From NCBI GenBank assembly GCA_030386875.1, contig CM059556.1:36744964-36808963 (forward strand): a stretch of DNA of 64,000 bases. The letters run 5' to 3'. Shown piece by piece: positions 36,698 to 48,425 of the stretch. A program made the translations under genes and the position numbers. The notes under the pieces are model-generated. The model did not search any database. It worked only from the letters and a program-made list of their open reading frames with translations, and was not told where the DNA came from. Numbering within the stretch: position 1 is the first letter of the stretch; each line of letters starts with the position of its first letter. Origin of the DNA: Morinoia aosen. Its lineage: Eukaryota; Arthropoda; Malacostraca; Amphipoda; Talitridae.

Positions 36698-36931
36698 AGT
36701 GTATAGCCCAGCGGAGCCCAGCGTAGCCCAGCGTAGCCCAGCACTGCCCAGCGTAGCCCAGCGTAGCCCAGCGTAGCCCAGCGCATCCCAGCGTAGCCCA
36801 GCGCCGCCCAGCGTAGCCCAGCGTAGCCCAGCGCAGCCCAGCGCAGCCCAGCGTAGCCCAGCGTAACCCAGCGTAGCCCAGCGTAGCCCAGCGTAACCCA
36901 GCGTAACCCAGCGTAACCCAGCGTAGCCCTG
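36698..36931. repeat. 10-bp tandem array (GCCCAGCGTA), about 23 units
   Basis: CCCAGCGTAG repeats every 10 bp with variants AGCGCAG, AGCGTAA, AGCACTG and AGCGCCG. Two minus-strand frames of about 118 codons are repeat translations. Confidence 0.96.
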
Positions 36932-37440
36932 TCACCTAACACCCACAAGCGTCACCTAATGTAAAATCTATGTTTAACGTCATTAAATGTTTTAATTGAT
37001 AAATAAACCAATTAGTCAACTTTAGTTAATAAATTCATTAACACACAAACCAATTGAAACTTCAAACAGAAGCACTAGCTTTGTGTTTCCCATTGAATAA
37101 TCCACTTTTATGTTGCTATTGCTAAGTAAGTCAATACAGTAAGTAATATCACGTCAATTTATCGTAAAACGAACAAAAGAAGGAAAGGATAGGAGGTGTG
37201 ACACAAGATACATTTAATGACTAGGACACCTGGTACCCGTACAGGCATAGGCAATAAAGAAACATCTGTGCAGAAGTTATGTAAAAAAGTAGCTGATAAT
37301 CACATAGAAAAAATTAAGCCACTGCGAAGCTTAGTGAGTGCAATTTTCTTGAACAGAAATTTGAATGTAGGGATTATGACATACGCTCATCTTTGTGTTG
37401 AAAGCACATATACAGTATATACTACAGCAATTCTGACCTA
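36932..37440. other. AT-rich spacer
   Basis: AT-rich single-copy DNA with a 79-codon plus-strand frame (37217-37456) that I cannot assign and that runs into the next array. No element is recognised. Confidence 0.5.
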
Positions 37441-37441
37441 T

Positions 37442-37798
37442 AGTTTCTACGCTTAGTGGCCACTGGAGTTTCTACGCTTGATGGCCACTGGAGTTTCTAC
37501 GCTTGATGGCCACTGGAGTTTCTACGCTTGATGGCCACCCGAGTTTCTACGCTTGATGGCCACCCGAGTTTCTACGCTTGATGGCCACCCGAGTTTCTAC
37601 GCTTGATGGCCACCCGAGTTTCTACGCTTGATGGCCACCCGAGTTTCTACGCTTGATGGCCACCCGAATTTCTACGCTTGATGGCCACCCGAGTTTCTAC
37701 GCTTGATGGCCACCCGAGTTTCTACGCTTGATGGCCACCCGAGTTTCTACGCTTGATGGCCACCCGAGTTTCTACGCTTGATGGCCACCCGAGTTTCA
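37442..37798. repeat. 25-bp tandem array (TTTCTACGCTTGATGGCCAC), 14 units
   Basis: GAGTTTCTACGCTTGATGGC recurs every 25 bp (GCTTGATGG at 37501 and 37526). The first three units end CACTGGA and the rest CACCCGA, a clean variant boundary near 37530. Confidence 0.97.
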
Positions 37799-38405
37799 CG
37801 TTGCTGTCACTTACGCTTGCTGCGCATAACGCACTACGACTGAAGAGTGACAGATTTTTTGAGTTGATGAAGCTGTAGCGTGAAAGCCAAAATATCTAAG
37901 GCGACGCGATTGAAACTAATAATGCAACTCAAAACTAAGTCCGCGGTGCCGTTTACTGCTGCCCTCTTATGCATTTTTAACACTGCAGTGCATACTACAA
38001 CAGTTCTTTGCGTCTTCATGTTTCTGGTGTCATGTGCTGCTGGAATAACCTTATCAAAAGCACCCTATTGTTTCTCACTCCCACCCTGACGGGCTTCTGC
38101 AATTCCTGCACTCGCACTCCGACGCACTCTCGATGCCCCAAAGTTAAGCAACAAACTTCCAGACTTGAATTCTGTGTTTGAAGCTGCCATATCTGGGCCG
38201 CTTCAAACGGCTGTCAATTGATGAAGAGGGTCTGTGATTTTAAGCCCCAATTAGGAGTTGAGAGTTCAGGTGGAGCTTTTCGCGTTGATATCAAGTGCTG
38301 CAGACATCGCTAACTCTGCCTTAGCTCTGCGAATGTTAACTCGGCTACGGAGGTAATGAGAAACTAGAAGAGGCTAAACCAATCGACATTAGCATTTTTA
38401 CGCGT
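37799..38405. other. Single-copy spacer
   Basis: Mixed-composition DNA. A 69-codon plus-strand frame (37880-38089) includes a hydrophobic stretch but has no family features I recognise. I do not call it a gene. Confidence 0.45.
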
Positions 38406-38410
38406 ATATT

Positions 38411-39262
38411 ACCGTCATTACAACCACCGCCATTACAACCACCGCCATTATAACCATCGCCGTTACAACCACTGCCATTACAACCACCGCCATTACAACC
38501 ACCGCCACTACAACCACCGCCACTACAACCACCGCCACTACAACCACCGCCACTACAACCACCGTCACTACAACCACCGCCACTACAACCACCGCCACTA
38601 CAACCACCGCCACTACAACCACCGCCACTACAACCACCGCCATTACAACCACCGCCACTACAACCACCGCCACTACAACCACCGCCACTACAACCACCGC
38701 CACTACAACCACCGCCACTACAACCACCGCCACTACAACCACCGCCACTACAACCACCGCCACTACAACCACCGCCATTACAACCACCACCATTACAACC
38801 ACCGCCATTACAACCACCGCCATTACAACCACCGCCACTACAACCACCGCCACTACAACCACCGCCACTACAACCACCGCCACTACAACCACCGCCATTA
38901 CAACCACCGCCATTACAACCACCGCCACTACAACCACCGCCACTACAACCACCGCCACTACAACCACCGCCATTACAACCACCGCCACTACAACCACCGC
39001 CACTACAACCACCGCCACTACAACCACCGCCACTACAACCACCGCCACTACAACCACCGCCATTACAACCACCGCCATTACAACCACCGCTATTACAACC
39101 ACCGCTATTACAACCACCGCCACTACAACCACCGCCACTACAACCACCGCCACTACAACCACCGCCACTACAACCACCGCCACTACAACCACCGCCATTA
39201 CAACCACCGCCATTACAACCACCGCCATTACAACCACTGCTATTACAACCACCACCATTACA
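38411..39262. repeat. 15-bp tandem array (CAACCACCGCCACTA), about 57 units
   Basis: Units are CAACCACCGCCACTA or CAACCACCGCCATTA in exact 15-bp register (CAACC at 38481 and 39186). The two subtypes occur in runs. Because 15 is a multiple of 3, one minus-strand frame stays open for 286 codons as a valine/alanine pentapeptide repeat, a composition not expected of a real protein. Confidence 0.97.
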
Positions 39263-39265
39263 CTG

Positions 39266-39599
39266 ACGCCGGCATCAGGTAGTCACTGATATCAGGATGA
39301 AGAAAGAGCTGCCATTCGGTCGTGAACTTCACAGAACGCACCGGGGAAAAATTAAACAAGAAGTATAATACTTCGAGACTATATTCGAAAAAGGACCGTG
39401 TATTCCTGTACGGTGCTAAAAGTGTTAATTGGACAACATGCCTCAAGACTGGCAGGAATTTACTGCTTCTTAAAGGATTCATAAAATAGAAGTATTTACA
39501 AATTGATGGATGACCTATTATTACCAACACCCAAGTGCGTTTGTGATACTGATCGCTACACTGTTACTTGGAATTACTGCGCAGTAGAAAATGAGAACT
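39266..39599. other. Single-copy spacer
   Basis: Single-copy DNA with a 90-codon minus-strand frame (39258-39530) that I cannot assign to any family. Confidence 0.45.
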
Positions 39600-40121
39600 G
39601 TGTGGAGCTGTACACCGCTCATGTGCAGCTGTGCAGTGTAGTGTACAGTGTTTGTGTGGAGCTGTACACTGCTCATGTGCAGCTGTGCAGTGTAGTGTAC
39701 AGTGTTTGTATGGAGCTGTACACTGCTTATGTGCAGCTGTGCAGTGTAGTGTACAGTGTTTGTGTGGAGCTGTACACTGCTCATGTGCAGCTGTGCAGTG
39801 TAGTGTACAGTGTTTGTATGGAGCTTTACACTGCTTATGAGCAGCTGTGCAGTGTGGTGTACAGTGTTTGTGTGGAGCTGTACACTGCTCATGTGCAGCT
39901 GTGCAGTGTAGTGTACAGTGTTTGTGTGGAGCTGTACAATGCTCATGTGCAGCTGTGCAGTGTAGTGTACAGTGTTTGTGTGGAGCTGTACACTGCTCAT
40001 GTGCAGCTGTGCAGTGTAGTGTACAGTGTTTGTGTGGAGCTGTACAATGCTCATGTGCAGCTGTGCAGTGTAGTGTGCAGTGTGTGTGTGTGGAGCTGTA
40101 CAATGCTCATGTGCAGCTGTA
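39600..40121. repeat. 54-bp tandem array, about 9.6 units
   Basis: The unit holds GTGTGGAGCTGTACACTGCT and CATGTGCAGCTGTGCAGTGT and repeats every 54 bp (39600, 39654). TGTACACTGC pairs with GCAGTGTAGTGTACA within a unit, so each monomer can fold into a hairpin. Since 54 is a multiple of 3, several frames on both strands are open (210 codons on plus, up to 179 on minus). The last unit has a short GTGTGTGTG expansion. Confidence 0.96.
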
Positions 40122-40370
40122 AAGGCACAACCTGATTAACAAATACATTTGCGTTTTAGTTTATTCTATTTTGTTTGTTTATTTGTATAGTTTCCTTTGA
40201 CGTAACTCTGATTTTCTATTATTTTTAGCTTACATAGTTTTTTAACATATGTCGAAAGTTCGCTCACATGTTAGGAACACAACCTTTCTATTCCAACTAC
40301 TGGAAGTTGTGAAGTTTTCCCTTGGCCTGTCGAGCTGTTGTTCAAACATTGAAGTTGTACAATTGTTCGG
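40122..40370. other. AT-rich spacer
   Basis: Short AT-rich spacer between two arrays. Nothing is recognised. Confidence 0.5.
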
Positions 40371-41193
40371 TGTCTGTTAAATAGGTCGGTGTCTGTTAAA
40401 TAGGTCGGTGTCTGTCAAATAGTTCGGTGTGTGTTAAATAGTTCGGTGTGTGTTAAATAGTTCGGTGTGTGTTAAATAGTTCGGTGTGTGTTAAATAGTT
40501 CGGTGTGTGTTAAATAGTTCGGTGTGTGGTAAATAGTTCGGTGTCTGTTAAATAGTTCGGTGTGTGGTAAATAGTTCGGTGTGTGTTAAATAGGTCGGTG
40601 TCTGTTAAATAGGTCGGTGTCTGTCAAATAGTTCGGTGTGTGTTAAATAGTTCGGTGTGTGTTAAATAGTTCGGTGTGTGTTAAATAGTTCGGTGTCTGT
40701 TAAATAGGTCGGTGTCTGTTAAATAGGTCGGTGTCTGTCAAATAGTTCGGTGTGTGTTAAATAGTTCGGTGTGTGTTAAATAGTTCGGTGTGTGTTAAAT
40801 AGTTCGGTGTGTGTTAAATAGTTCGGTGTGTGTTAAATAGTTCGGTGTGTGGTAAATAGTTCGGTGTCTGTTAAATAGTTCGGTGTGTGGTAAATAGTTC
40901 GGTGTGTGTTAAATAGGTCGGTGTCTGTTAAATAGGTCGGTGTCTGTCAAATAGTTCGGTGTGTGTTAAATAGTTCGGTGTGTGTTAAATAGTTCGGTGT
41001 GTGTTAAATAGTTCGGTGTGTGTTAAATAGTTCGGTGTGTGTTAAATAGTTAGGTGTGTGTTAAATAGTTCGGTGTGTGGTAAATAGTTCGGTGTCTGTT
41101 AAATAGTTCGGTGTGTGGTAAATAGTTCGGTGTCTGTTAAATAGTTCGGTGTGTGTTAAATAGTTCGGTGTCTGTTAAATAATTCGGTCCCTG
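40371..41193. repeat. 19-bp tandem array (GTTCGGTGTGTGTTAAATA), about 43 units
   Basis: GTTCGG recurs every 19 bp (40441, 40460). Variants are GGTCGGTGTCTG, GTGTGTGGTAAATA and CTGTCAAATA. The marker CTGTCAAATA recurs at about 40404, 40613, 40727 and 40936, spacings of 209, 114 and 209 bp (11, 6 and 11 units), so the array is a duplicated 323-bp block. TAA in each unit closes every plus-strand frame. Confidence 0.97.
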
Positions 41194-41478
41194 ATAAATT
41201 GCGCAAATGTTCTGTCATTTATAAAGTACGCAAGTTAACAGCTGCAGGTTGGCCGCATAAATGTTGTGCAGAAGTTATGTGGCATACTCGATCTGTTACC
41301 AAAAGCTGTAGTTTTTCAGTAAATGCACCCCTACTGGCTTATGCAGGTGGCAAAAAAGCATGTACATGCGTGTGAATAGGGGCGTTTATTTAAATAAAAA
41401 ACAAATAGGTAAAATACTACCTGAAATGCAGGCTTGTGCTAACATATAATTATCGTAGTAAGCTTAGAGGACAGCACC
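41194..41478. other. AT-rich spacer
   Basis: AT-rich single-copy DNA. No gene or element is recognised. Confidence 0.5.
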
Positions 41479-41630
41479 CTGTAATACGTTAGCGTTTAAC
41501 ATCGTATATATTTAATCATCACTTATGATAGCATTTACTATTGTAAAAGCCTATAAACTTCAGTTACGTTAGCATTTATTACTGTAAAAATTTAAACATC
41601 AGTTACGTTTACATTCAATATTGTGTTGAA
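41479..41630. repeat. Decayed ~43-bp repeat, 3-4 units
   Basis: GTTAGCATTTATTACTGTAA, ATAGCATTTACTATTGTAAA and GTTTACATTCAATATTGT occur about 43 bp apart, each followed by an AAACATCAGTTAC-like stretch in the complete units. Confidence 0.65.
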
Positions 41631-41631
41631 T

Positions 41632-42957
41632 CTAGCATTGAAACAAAACTCCACCACAACATTGCCCGCAGACGCAGCACTGAAACAAAACCCCACCACA
41701 ACATTGTCCGCAGACGCAGCTTCGAAACAAAACCCCACCACAACATTGCCCGCAGACGCAGCACTGAAACAAAACTCCACCACAACATTGCCCGCAAACG
41801 CAGCACTGAAACAAAACTCCACCACAACATTGCCCGCAGACGCAGCACTGAAACAAAACTCCACCACAACGTTGTCCGCAGACGCAGCTTTGAAACAAAA
41901 CCCCACCACAACATTGCCCGCAGACGCAGCCCTGAAACAAAACTCCACCACAACATTGCCCGCAGATGCAGCACTGAAACAAAACTCCACCACAACATTG
42001 CCCGCAGACGCAGCACTGAAACAAAACTCCACCACAACATTGCTCGCAGACGCAGCACTGAAACAAAACTCCACCACAACATTGCTCGCACGCGCAGCAC
42101 TGAAACAAAACTCCTCCACAACATTGCCCGCAGACGCAGCACTGAAACAAAACTCCACCACAACATTGCTCGCACGCGCAGCACTGAAACAAAACTCCAC
42201 CACAACATTGCCCGCAGACGCAGCACTGAAACAAAACTCCACCACAACATTGCTCGCACGCGCAGCACTGAAACAAAACTCCACCACAACATTGCTCGCA
42301 GACGCAGCACTGAAACAAAACTCCACCACAACATTGCCCGCAGACGCAGCACTGAAACAAAACTCCACCACAACATTGCCCGCAAACGCATCACTGAAAC
42401 AAAACTCCACCACAACATTGCCCGCAGTCGCAGCACTGAAACAAAACTCCACCACAACATTGCTCGCAGACGCAGCACTGAAACAAAACTCCACCACAAC
42501 ATTGCCCGCAGACGCAGCACTGAAACAAAACTCCACCACAACATTGCCCGCAAACGCAGCACTGAAACAAAACTCCACCACAACATTGCCCGCAGTCGCA
42601 GCACTGAAACAAAACTCCACCACAACATTGCTCGCAGACGCAGCACTGAAACAAAACTCCACCACAACATTGCCCGCAGACGCAGCACTGAAACAAAACT
42701 CCACCACAACATTGCCCGCAAACGCAGCACTGAAACAAAACTCCACCACAACATTGCCCGCAGACGCAGCACTGAAACAAAACTCCACCACAACATTGCC
42801 CGCAGACGCAGCACTGAAACAAAACTCCACCACAACATTGCCCGCAAACGCAGCACTGAAACAAAACTCCACCACAACATTGCCCGCAAACGCAGCACTG
42901 AAACAAAACTCCACCACAACATTGCCCGCAGACGCAGCACTGAAACAAAACTCCACC
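41632..42957. repeat. 42-bp tandem array, 32 units
   Basis: The unit contains GCACTGAAACAAAACTCCAC and CACAACATTGCCCGCAGACG, in exact 42-bp register (AAACAAAA at 41641, 41683 and 42943). Since 42 is a multiple of 3, one plus-strand frame (464 codons, 41623-43017, a 14-residue repeat with NSTTTLPA) and three minus-strand frames are open. Variant sites (CCCGCAGAC, CTCGCACGC, CCCGCAGTC, CCCGCAAAC) mostly change the encoded residue, and no synonymous bias is evident. I treat it as non-coding, although it is the least implausible repeat frame here because it runs 21 codons past the array into unique sequence. Confidence 0.95.
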
Positions 42958-43089
42958 TCCGAGAAGCCGCCGCTCCTCAGCGTCCAGACGCAGGCCCGAC
43001 GCTTTAATTCTGTTTAAGCTGTGCGGCTCAAGGCGTTTCTCTTTGCTAACTTTTGGACCGCAGAAAATTGCTTCCAAGGTTAACTCGAG

Positions 43090-43400
43090 ATTTGTTCTCG
43101 ATGTAGTTGTTTTGGGTGGAGTTGTTGATGTATCGCTGTTTGATGTTGCCGCAGTGTTTGGTGTTCTGAAGCTGTTGTTGCTGCAGCTGTGGTTGTCCTT
43201 GCCGCCGTCGTTGATGTTGCTGTTGTTGTTGATGTAACAGTGATTATTTTTGTTGCAGATGTCATTGCTGCACTTTAGCGGTGGTTAATGTTGTTGCAGT
43301 AGTTTTTGCTGTAACCGTGATTTTTATTGTTGCAGCTCTTATTGCTGCAGCAGTGGTTGATGTTGCCGCAGCTATTGATGTCGTTGCTTCTGTGTTACTG
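43090..43400. repeat. GTTGTTGATGTTGCYGC-rich low-complexity sequence
   Basis: Imperfect triplet repeats of GTT, GCT, GAT and GCA (for example GATGTTGCCGCAGTGTTTGG, GTTGTTGCAGTAG). On the minus strand this gives threonine/alanine-rich frames. It looks like a decayed trinucleotide or hexanucleotide repeat. Confidence 0.75.
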
Positions 43401-44190
43401 AAGTGTTGTACCTGTGTCTGATACTGGTTTAAATATCTGGTGTAACTAATCTTTGTGGTAGTATGAGATCTACATATCTCAATGCTACGAAGGATTAGGA
43501 GGGTTGGTATTAAATAATTTAAATTTCGCTTCCAGAACTGTGATTTCGTTGGCATTGTTTCATGGTATTTCACAAACTCATCGTACCGCAATACATCAGA
43601 ACCTGACTACCGACAGCCCTGCCAACACAACTTAGTCTTGTTAGTTTACAAGTCCGCATGTAGAGCCAATTAGAACGCTTCGCCTAGAAAAGATCCATTA
43701 TACCCATTGCGCATTCAGCGGAGTATATCACATGCGAGTAAGGTGTCACACCACTCAAAAATTTTTGACACACGTCATACGGTAGTTCAGTGAAATCTTG
43801 CTACCTGTTTTTGCATCACTTCCGACCATACCTTCAAGGGAACAGAAAACTAAAATTCCATATTCTCGTTTCTTATTAGGAATATTTTCGTTGAAAATGG
43901 GAATTCCAAAAATTAATATTTTAAATTTGTAAAACGAATATAATTCTCTATTGAAATCTCAGGGTTATGCCAAGTTTTCCTAACAACTATTGAATGTTGT
44001 CAGTCATTATACGCGCACCCACAGGCTAGTCTGAGAAATGAAACATCCATGTGAATTAATGCTGACTTTTGCTAAATATGACATGGTTGAGACACTTATT
44101 TTGTGTCGTGTCGCCCCTCGACACAATTCTCATGTGTGCCATAATACCTTCATTAATGTTGTATATTGATCACATATTTTTGTGTGACGG
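43401..44190. other. Single-copy spacer
   Basis: AT-rich single-copy DNA with no gene recognised. It contains CAATTAGAACGCTTC (near 43668), which recurs near 44937. Confidence 0.5.
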
Positions 44191-44522
44191 TTTTTGTGTG
44201 GCGAGTGGACGCATAAAACTTTTGTGTGTCGAGTGGACGCATAAAACTTTTGTGTGTCGAGTGGACGCATAAAACTTTTGTGTGGCGAGTGGACGCATAA
44301 AACTTTTGTGTGGCGAGTGGACGCATAAAACTTTTGTGTGGCGAGTGGACGCATAAAACTTTTGTGTGGCGAGTGGACGCATAAAACTTTTGTGTGGCGA
44401 GTGGACGCATAAAACTTTTGTGTGGCGAGTGGACGCATAAAACTTTTGTGTGGCGAGTGGACGCATAAAACTTTTGTGTGGCGAGTGGACGCATAAAACT
44501 TTTGTGTGGCGAGTGGACATGC
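44191..44522. repeat. 28-bp tandem array (GGCGAGTGGACGCATAAAAC), about 11.5 units
   Basis: TGTGGCGAGTGGACGCATAA followed by AACTTTTG repeats every 28 bp (44281, 44309). Two early units read TGTGTCGAG instead of TGTGGCGAG. Minus-strand frames of up to 148 codons are open in three registers because 28 is not a multiple of 3. Confidence 0.97.
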
Positions 44523-45730
44523 AAAACAACTGTGTTGGTGTTATGGTGAAAAAAAATTCTGCGTAATGTCGTTCGGTGTCTTACATTGACAGACTGCATG
44601 TTCTGCGCAATGCTAAATATTCATTAGCATATTAATGAGCAGTTGCTAAAGCAGTTCGAAGAAGTTATTCTTGACTCCTCTACACAACAGCGGCCTCCAT
44701 ATTTTAGCTCTCAAATTCAGCCGACGTCATTACGTTCAGCGAAGCGTTGCTATGAGCTGGCTTGTTAAGTTCCGATGCGCAGGCTCATGTAGCGAATTCC
44801 TAATTAAATATTTCTTCAGACTCGAGGCAGCAAGTCAAAAAATTCTGCAATATTGAACGAAGCCTCGAGCTCCGGCGAAAGGAGAGCTTCAGTATCCGGA
44901 AAAATAGGCACCAAATTGATGGTTAACAAAGCGCTTCAATTAGAACGCTTCATGAAAGCGTCCTCAGAACAAGCTTCCTCACTTTTCAGTCTCCGAGATC
45001 GCCTGCCAAATGATCAAGGGTTCGCAAAAACAGGTCTCCTAATTGGCTAAGCAGAACTCCTTTTGTGTCGCGAGGGCTCGAGTTTTGCTGCGGTGTTTGC
45101 TGAGCTTCATTTGCTCTTCAAAACTTCGCAGGGAGTCAAGTTTCTCGCTCTTGAGAACGAGGCTCTTGCGCGCATAGAATTCTACCAGATTTATAAATCT
45201 TGATTGGCTTTGACTTTTCTCAATTAAATAAGCATCTCGTTATGCCAGGGTTTTTCTGGAGTTTTTCACTATCTGCTTTTGTTTTTTTTCACCGTGCTTG
45301 CCACTTCCACATTGGGAATATCATTTATGGATTTTGTCACGAAACTAAGGCACAGTAAGATCAGCCCTGAGAATTTTGTTCTGACTTCTTTAAATCATCT
45401 GCAATAGACTCCTGTGACTGCACTTATAACAAGAAGCTTCACTGCACTAAAAGTGGACAAAATTCACTCCCCATTCACTCCACCATCACTGTTGATTTAA
45501 GCCGGGCAGAAAACTCCGGCATGAAGAATTTAATTGTTTCCCTTTACCAGGAAGAAATATTGCGCGGGCATAAAAATAAGGGATGAGAAGAGTGCAGGGA
45601 GTTCATTAGAAGGCATGCGTGCGTCCGGCCGTGCAGGCCAGCACGCACTTGTTGGTAACTTGTCTGACTCGAACAGTGCGTTAAACTTGTTTCTTTTACG
45701 CCAGTTTTGATGAACAAAACTTATGAACTT
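44523..45730. other. Single-copy spacer
   Basis: 1.2 kb of single-copy DNA. Frames do not exceed 65 codons. I see no transposon ends, RNA gene or recognisable exon. Confidence 0.5.
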
Positions 45731-45734
45731 TAAA

Positions 45735-45990
45735 TTTTAACTTGTTTCAAATTTATGTTGCAACTTAAACTTTTTCTTTTTTGAACTTAAATTTCATCTT
45801 GTTTCAACCTAAGCTTTATCTCGTTTCAACCTAAATTTTATACTGTTTTAACATAAACTTTATCTTGTTTCAACTTGAACTTTATCTTGTTTCAACTTGA
45901 ACTTTATCTTGTTTCAACTTAAATTTCATCCTGTTTCAACTTAAATTTCATCTTGTTTCAACTTAAATTTTATCTTGTTTTAACTTCAAC
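45735..45990. repeat. Degenerate 22-bp repeat (CTTTATCTTGTTTCAACTTG)
   Basis: CTTTATCTTGTTTCAACTTG and variants (TTTCATCTTG, TTTCATCCTG, ACATAAACTTT) recur every 22 bp for about ten to eleven units. The middle is most regular (45860-45960) and both edges decay. Confidence 0.88.
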
Positions 45991-46480
45991 ACAATTTTTT
46001 GAGCTTCTTTCTCGACTTGCTATTTCTATGCACCTTGTGCATAGATTCCGCTATCCCATAACTCCATGCTAAATGGCACCTTCCTCTCTGCGGAACGCCT
46101 TTGTTGTGGTTATAGAGACAAACTAACATCTTATCTGATACCCAGAATGTCGCGAACGAATTTTAATTGGAATTTAATTCGTCCTGAATGAAGTTCAGAA
46201 AATCGTAAATTATATTCAATTTGCATTTAATTTGTTTTAAATAACAATCTTAAAGCCGTCATTAAATTTTATTTGCCCTTACCTAAAGTAAAGAAATTTT
46301 TTTGCCGGGACTTATCCAATTGCAATGTATTTTCGCTAGATGGGTGCAGCATATATGGACACGTGGGACTTGTGCTTTGTGTGATGTTGGTCCTTAACGA
46401 ATCTTCTTAGTTGTGAAAATACATGAAAGCCACAGCGAAGGGACGAAACTTTAAGTTATTGGGATCATTATGGTCGTAAG
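45991..46480. other. AT-rich spacer
   Basis: Single-copy AT-rich DNA. Nothing is recognised. Confidence 0.5.
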
Positions 46481-46481
46481 A

Positions 46482-46770
46482 TCATTTAGTGTGTGAGATC
46501 GTTTAGTTTATGAGATCATTTGGTTTATGAGATCGTTTAGTTTATGAGATCATTTGGTTTATGAGATCATTTGGTTTATGAGATCGTTTAGTTTATGAGA
46601 TCATTTGGTTTATGAGATCATTTGGTTTATGAGATCGTTTAGTTTATGAGATCATTTGGTTTATGAGATCGTTTGGTTTATGAGATCGTTTAGTTTATGA
46701 GATCATTTAGTATATGAGATCACTTGGTCTAGGAGATTCTTTTTATGAGATTGTTTAGTTTATGAGATCA
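46482..46770. repeat. 17-bp tandem array (GTTTATGAGATCATTTG)
   Basis: TTTATGAGATCATTTGG and TTTATGAGATCGTTTAG alternate with a 17-bp period (TATGAGATC at 46509 and 46526) for about 16 units. Diverged relatives (GAAGATCATTCGG, AAGATCAACTAG, GAGATCGTGTGG) continue to about 46890. Confidence 0.92.
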
Positions 46771-46890
46771 TTTAGTTCTTGGGATCTTATGCTTTATAGT
46801 ATAAATAATTTTTGTACAGTCATTTTTTCGTAAATTACCGATTTCATGAAGATCATTCGGTTCATAAGATCAACTAGTTCCAGAGATCGT

Positions 46891-47528
46891 GTGGATTAAA
46901 GAGTTATTTGCTCAATAGGATCACTAACTTCCTGAAATCTGATTAGAAGACCAAAATTTTGTCCCAGAAATATCGTAAGTTTGCTCAAAATAATCACATA
47001 CAATGAACATCGTTCATTTATTTTCACTTTTTGTTCGTTTGCTGCAGCACTGAATGACCGCATAAAAATATGCGTTTTTAAAATCATCATTTTCTTTGAG
47101 AGATAATTGAGCTAATAACGCTCATTCAATTCACTTCATTTCAAGGTAAGCTCATCGTGGGAATGCGCACACAAAAATAGCGTTAAACTTTTCCCAATTC
47201 TAAGAAATTAATTTTAAAATAGATTCACTCGTTTGCGTCGCTTAAAAAATCTTTTTCAGAGTCATTAACAGATGTTGTGTAGAAAAAATAACTAGGAACT
47301 GTTACATGAGATTTGAAAACCAACGCAAGCGCGAGATGTTATGCACCAGGCTTGATTGAAATGAAACAGCCTTTTGTGCGTTCCAATGATTTTGCATCAC
47401 TGATGAAAACAATGCTAATGTTGACCATTGTTATCATCAGTGGTGTGCGGATGCTTCTTTGATAGCAGACGGTTGTTCACAGCCTGCACTCCAGGGTGCC
47501 AGGTGTGAGAAACGCGAGGCCGCATGTG
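46891..47528. other. AT-rich spacer; 47300-47400 resembles 48280-48360
   Basis: Single-copy apart from a stretch around 47310-47400 (TTGAAAACCAAC, CACCAGGCTTGATTGAAATG) that resembles 48285-48350 (TTGAAAATCCAA, ATCAGGCTTGAATTTGAAAT). The two copies bracket the ~95-bp repeat that follows. Confidence 0.5.
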
Positions 47529-47529
47529 G

Positions 47530-48425
47530 TCTGCTTTGTGCTTTGTTCGTAATGAAGCGACTTGTCTTGTGTAACTAACTGAGCTTTGAAGCATCCGTGA
47601 GTCTGTTCTTTGAGTATTGTGCAGGGGGTAAATTTCTTGATTATAAAGCGTTGTGTCTAACGTAACAAACTGAGCATTAAAGATAGCAAATCTGTTTTGT
47701 TTTGTGCGTATTGTACGGTCGGGTGACGTCTTAACGCATCTTGCTTAACGCAACTAACTGAGCGTTACAGAATTAGTGAGTCTGTTCTGTAAGTATTGTA
47801 CGGTATGTGACGGTAAATTCATTGATTATAAAGCGTCGTGTCTCACTTATCAAACTGAGCATCAAATAATTAGCGAATCCATTTTTTTTGTGTGTATTGT
47901 ACGGTCGGCAAACTTGGTAATGAAGCATCTTGTCTAACGTAACTAACTGAGCATTAGAGCATCAGTGAATCTGTTCTGTGTGTATTTTGCGGTCGGGCGA
48001 CTTGTTGATAACAATGCATCTTGCTTAACGTGACAGCGTTAGAGAATTAGCGAATCTGTTCTGCCACTAATTCTGTTCTGTTAAGTGGGTAGATTTCTAG
48101 ACAATAAACCATCTTCTCTAACGAAACTAACTGATCATAAGAGAATTAATGAATCTGTTCGGTATTGTGCAGTGGATAGGTTTCTTGATCATGAAGCGTC
48201 TTATCCTCTACCCAGGTGTCTGAAATGGGTACCGTCTTGACCGGGGGAAAACGTCATGGCGTCCTGGTGTTAGTTATAAGGCATTTGAAAATCCAATGTA
48301 CAAGATGATATGTATCAGGCTTGAATTTGAAATAAATACAGCATCCTTAGAGGCCGATGTTTGTTTTTTTGTCTAACTAAACTGAGCATAAGAGAATTAG
48401 TGAAAGAGTGCTGTGTGTAATGTTC
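47530..48425. repeat. Old ~95-bp tandem repeat, 8-9 diverged units
   Basis: Units share TAACGTAACTAACTGAGCAT, GAATCTGTTCTGT, GTATTGTACGGTCGG and TTGATTATAAAGCG. TAACTAACTGAGC-type cores occur near 47572, 47667, 47753, 47846, 47944, 48022 (partial) and 48125, with an isolated one near 48378. Unit lengths vary, so it is old. Confidence 0.85.

Noticed and set aside
38398-39258. 286-codon valine/alanine protein
   Set aside because: It is a translation of a 15-bp repeat. The composition is not credible for a folded or membrane protein.
41327-41391. Small inverted pair CCCCTA/TAGGGG as a transposon
   Set aside because: The ends match for only six bases with no target duplication, so chance is likely.
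44937-44952. CAATTAGAACGCTTC shared by two spacers (near 43668 and 44937)
   Set aside because: A 15-bp match without extended similarity is too little to call a dispersed repeat.
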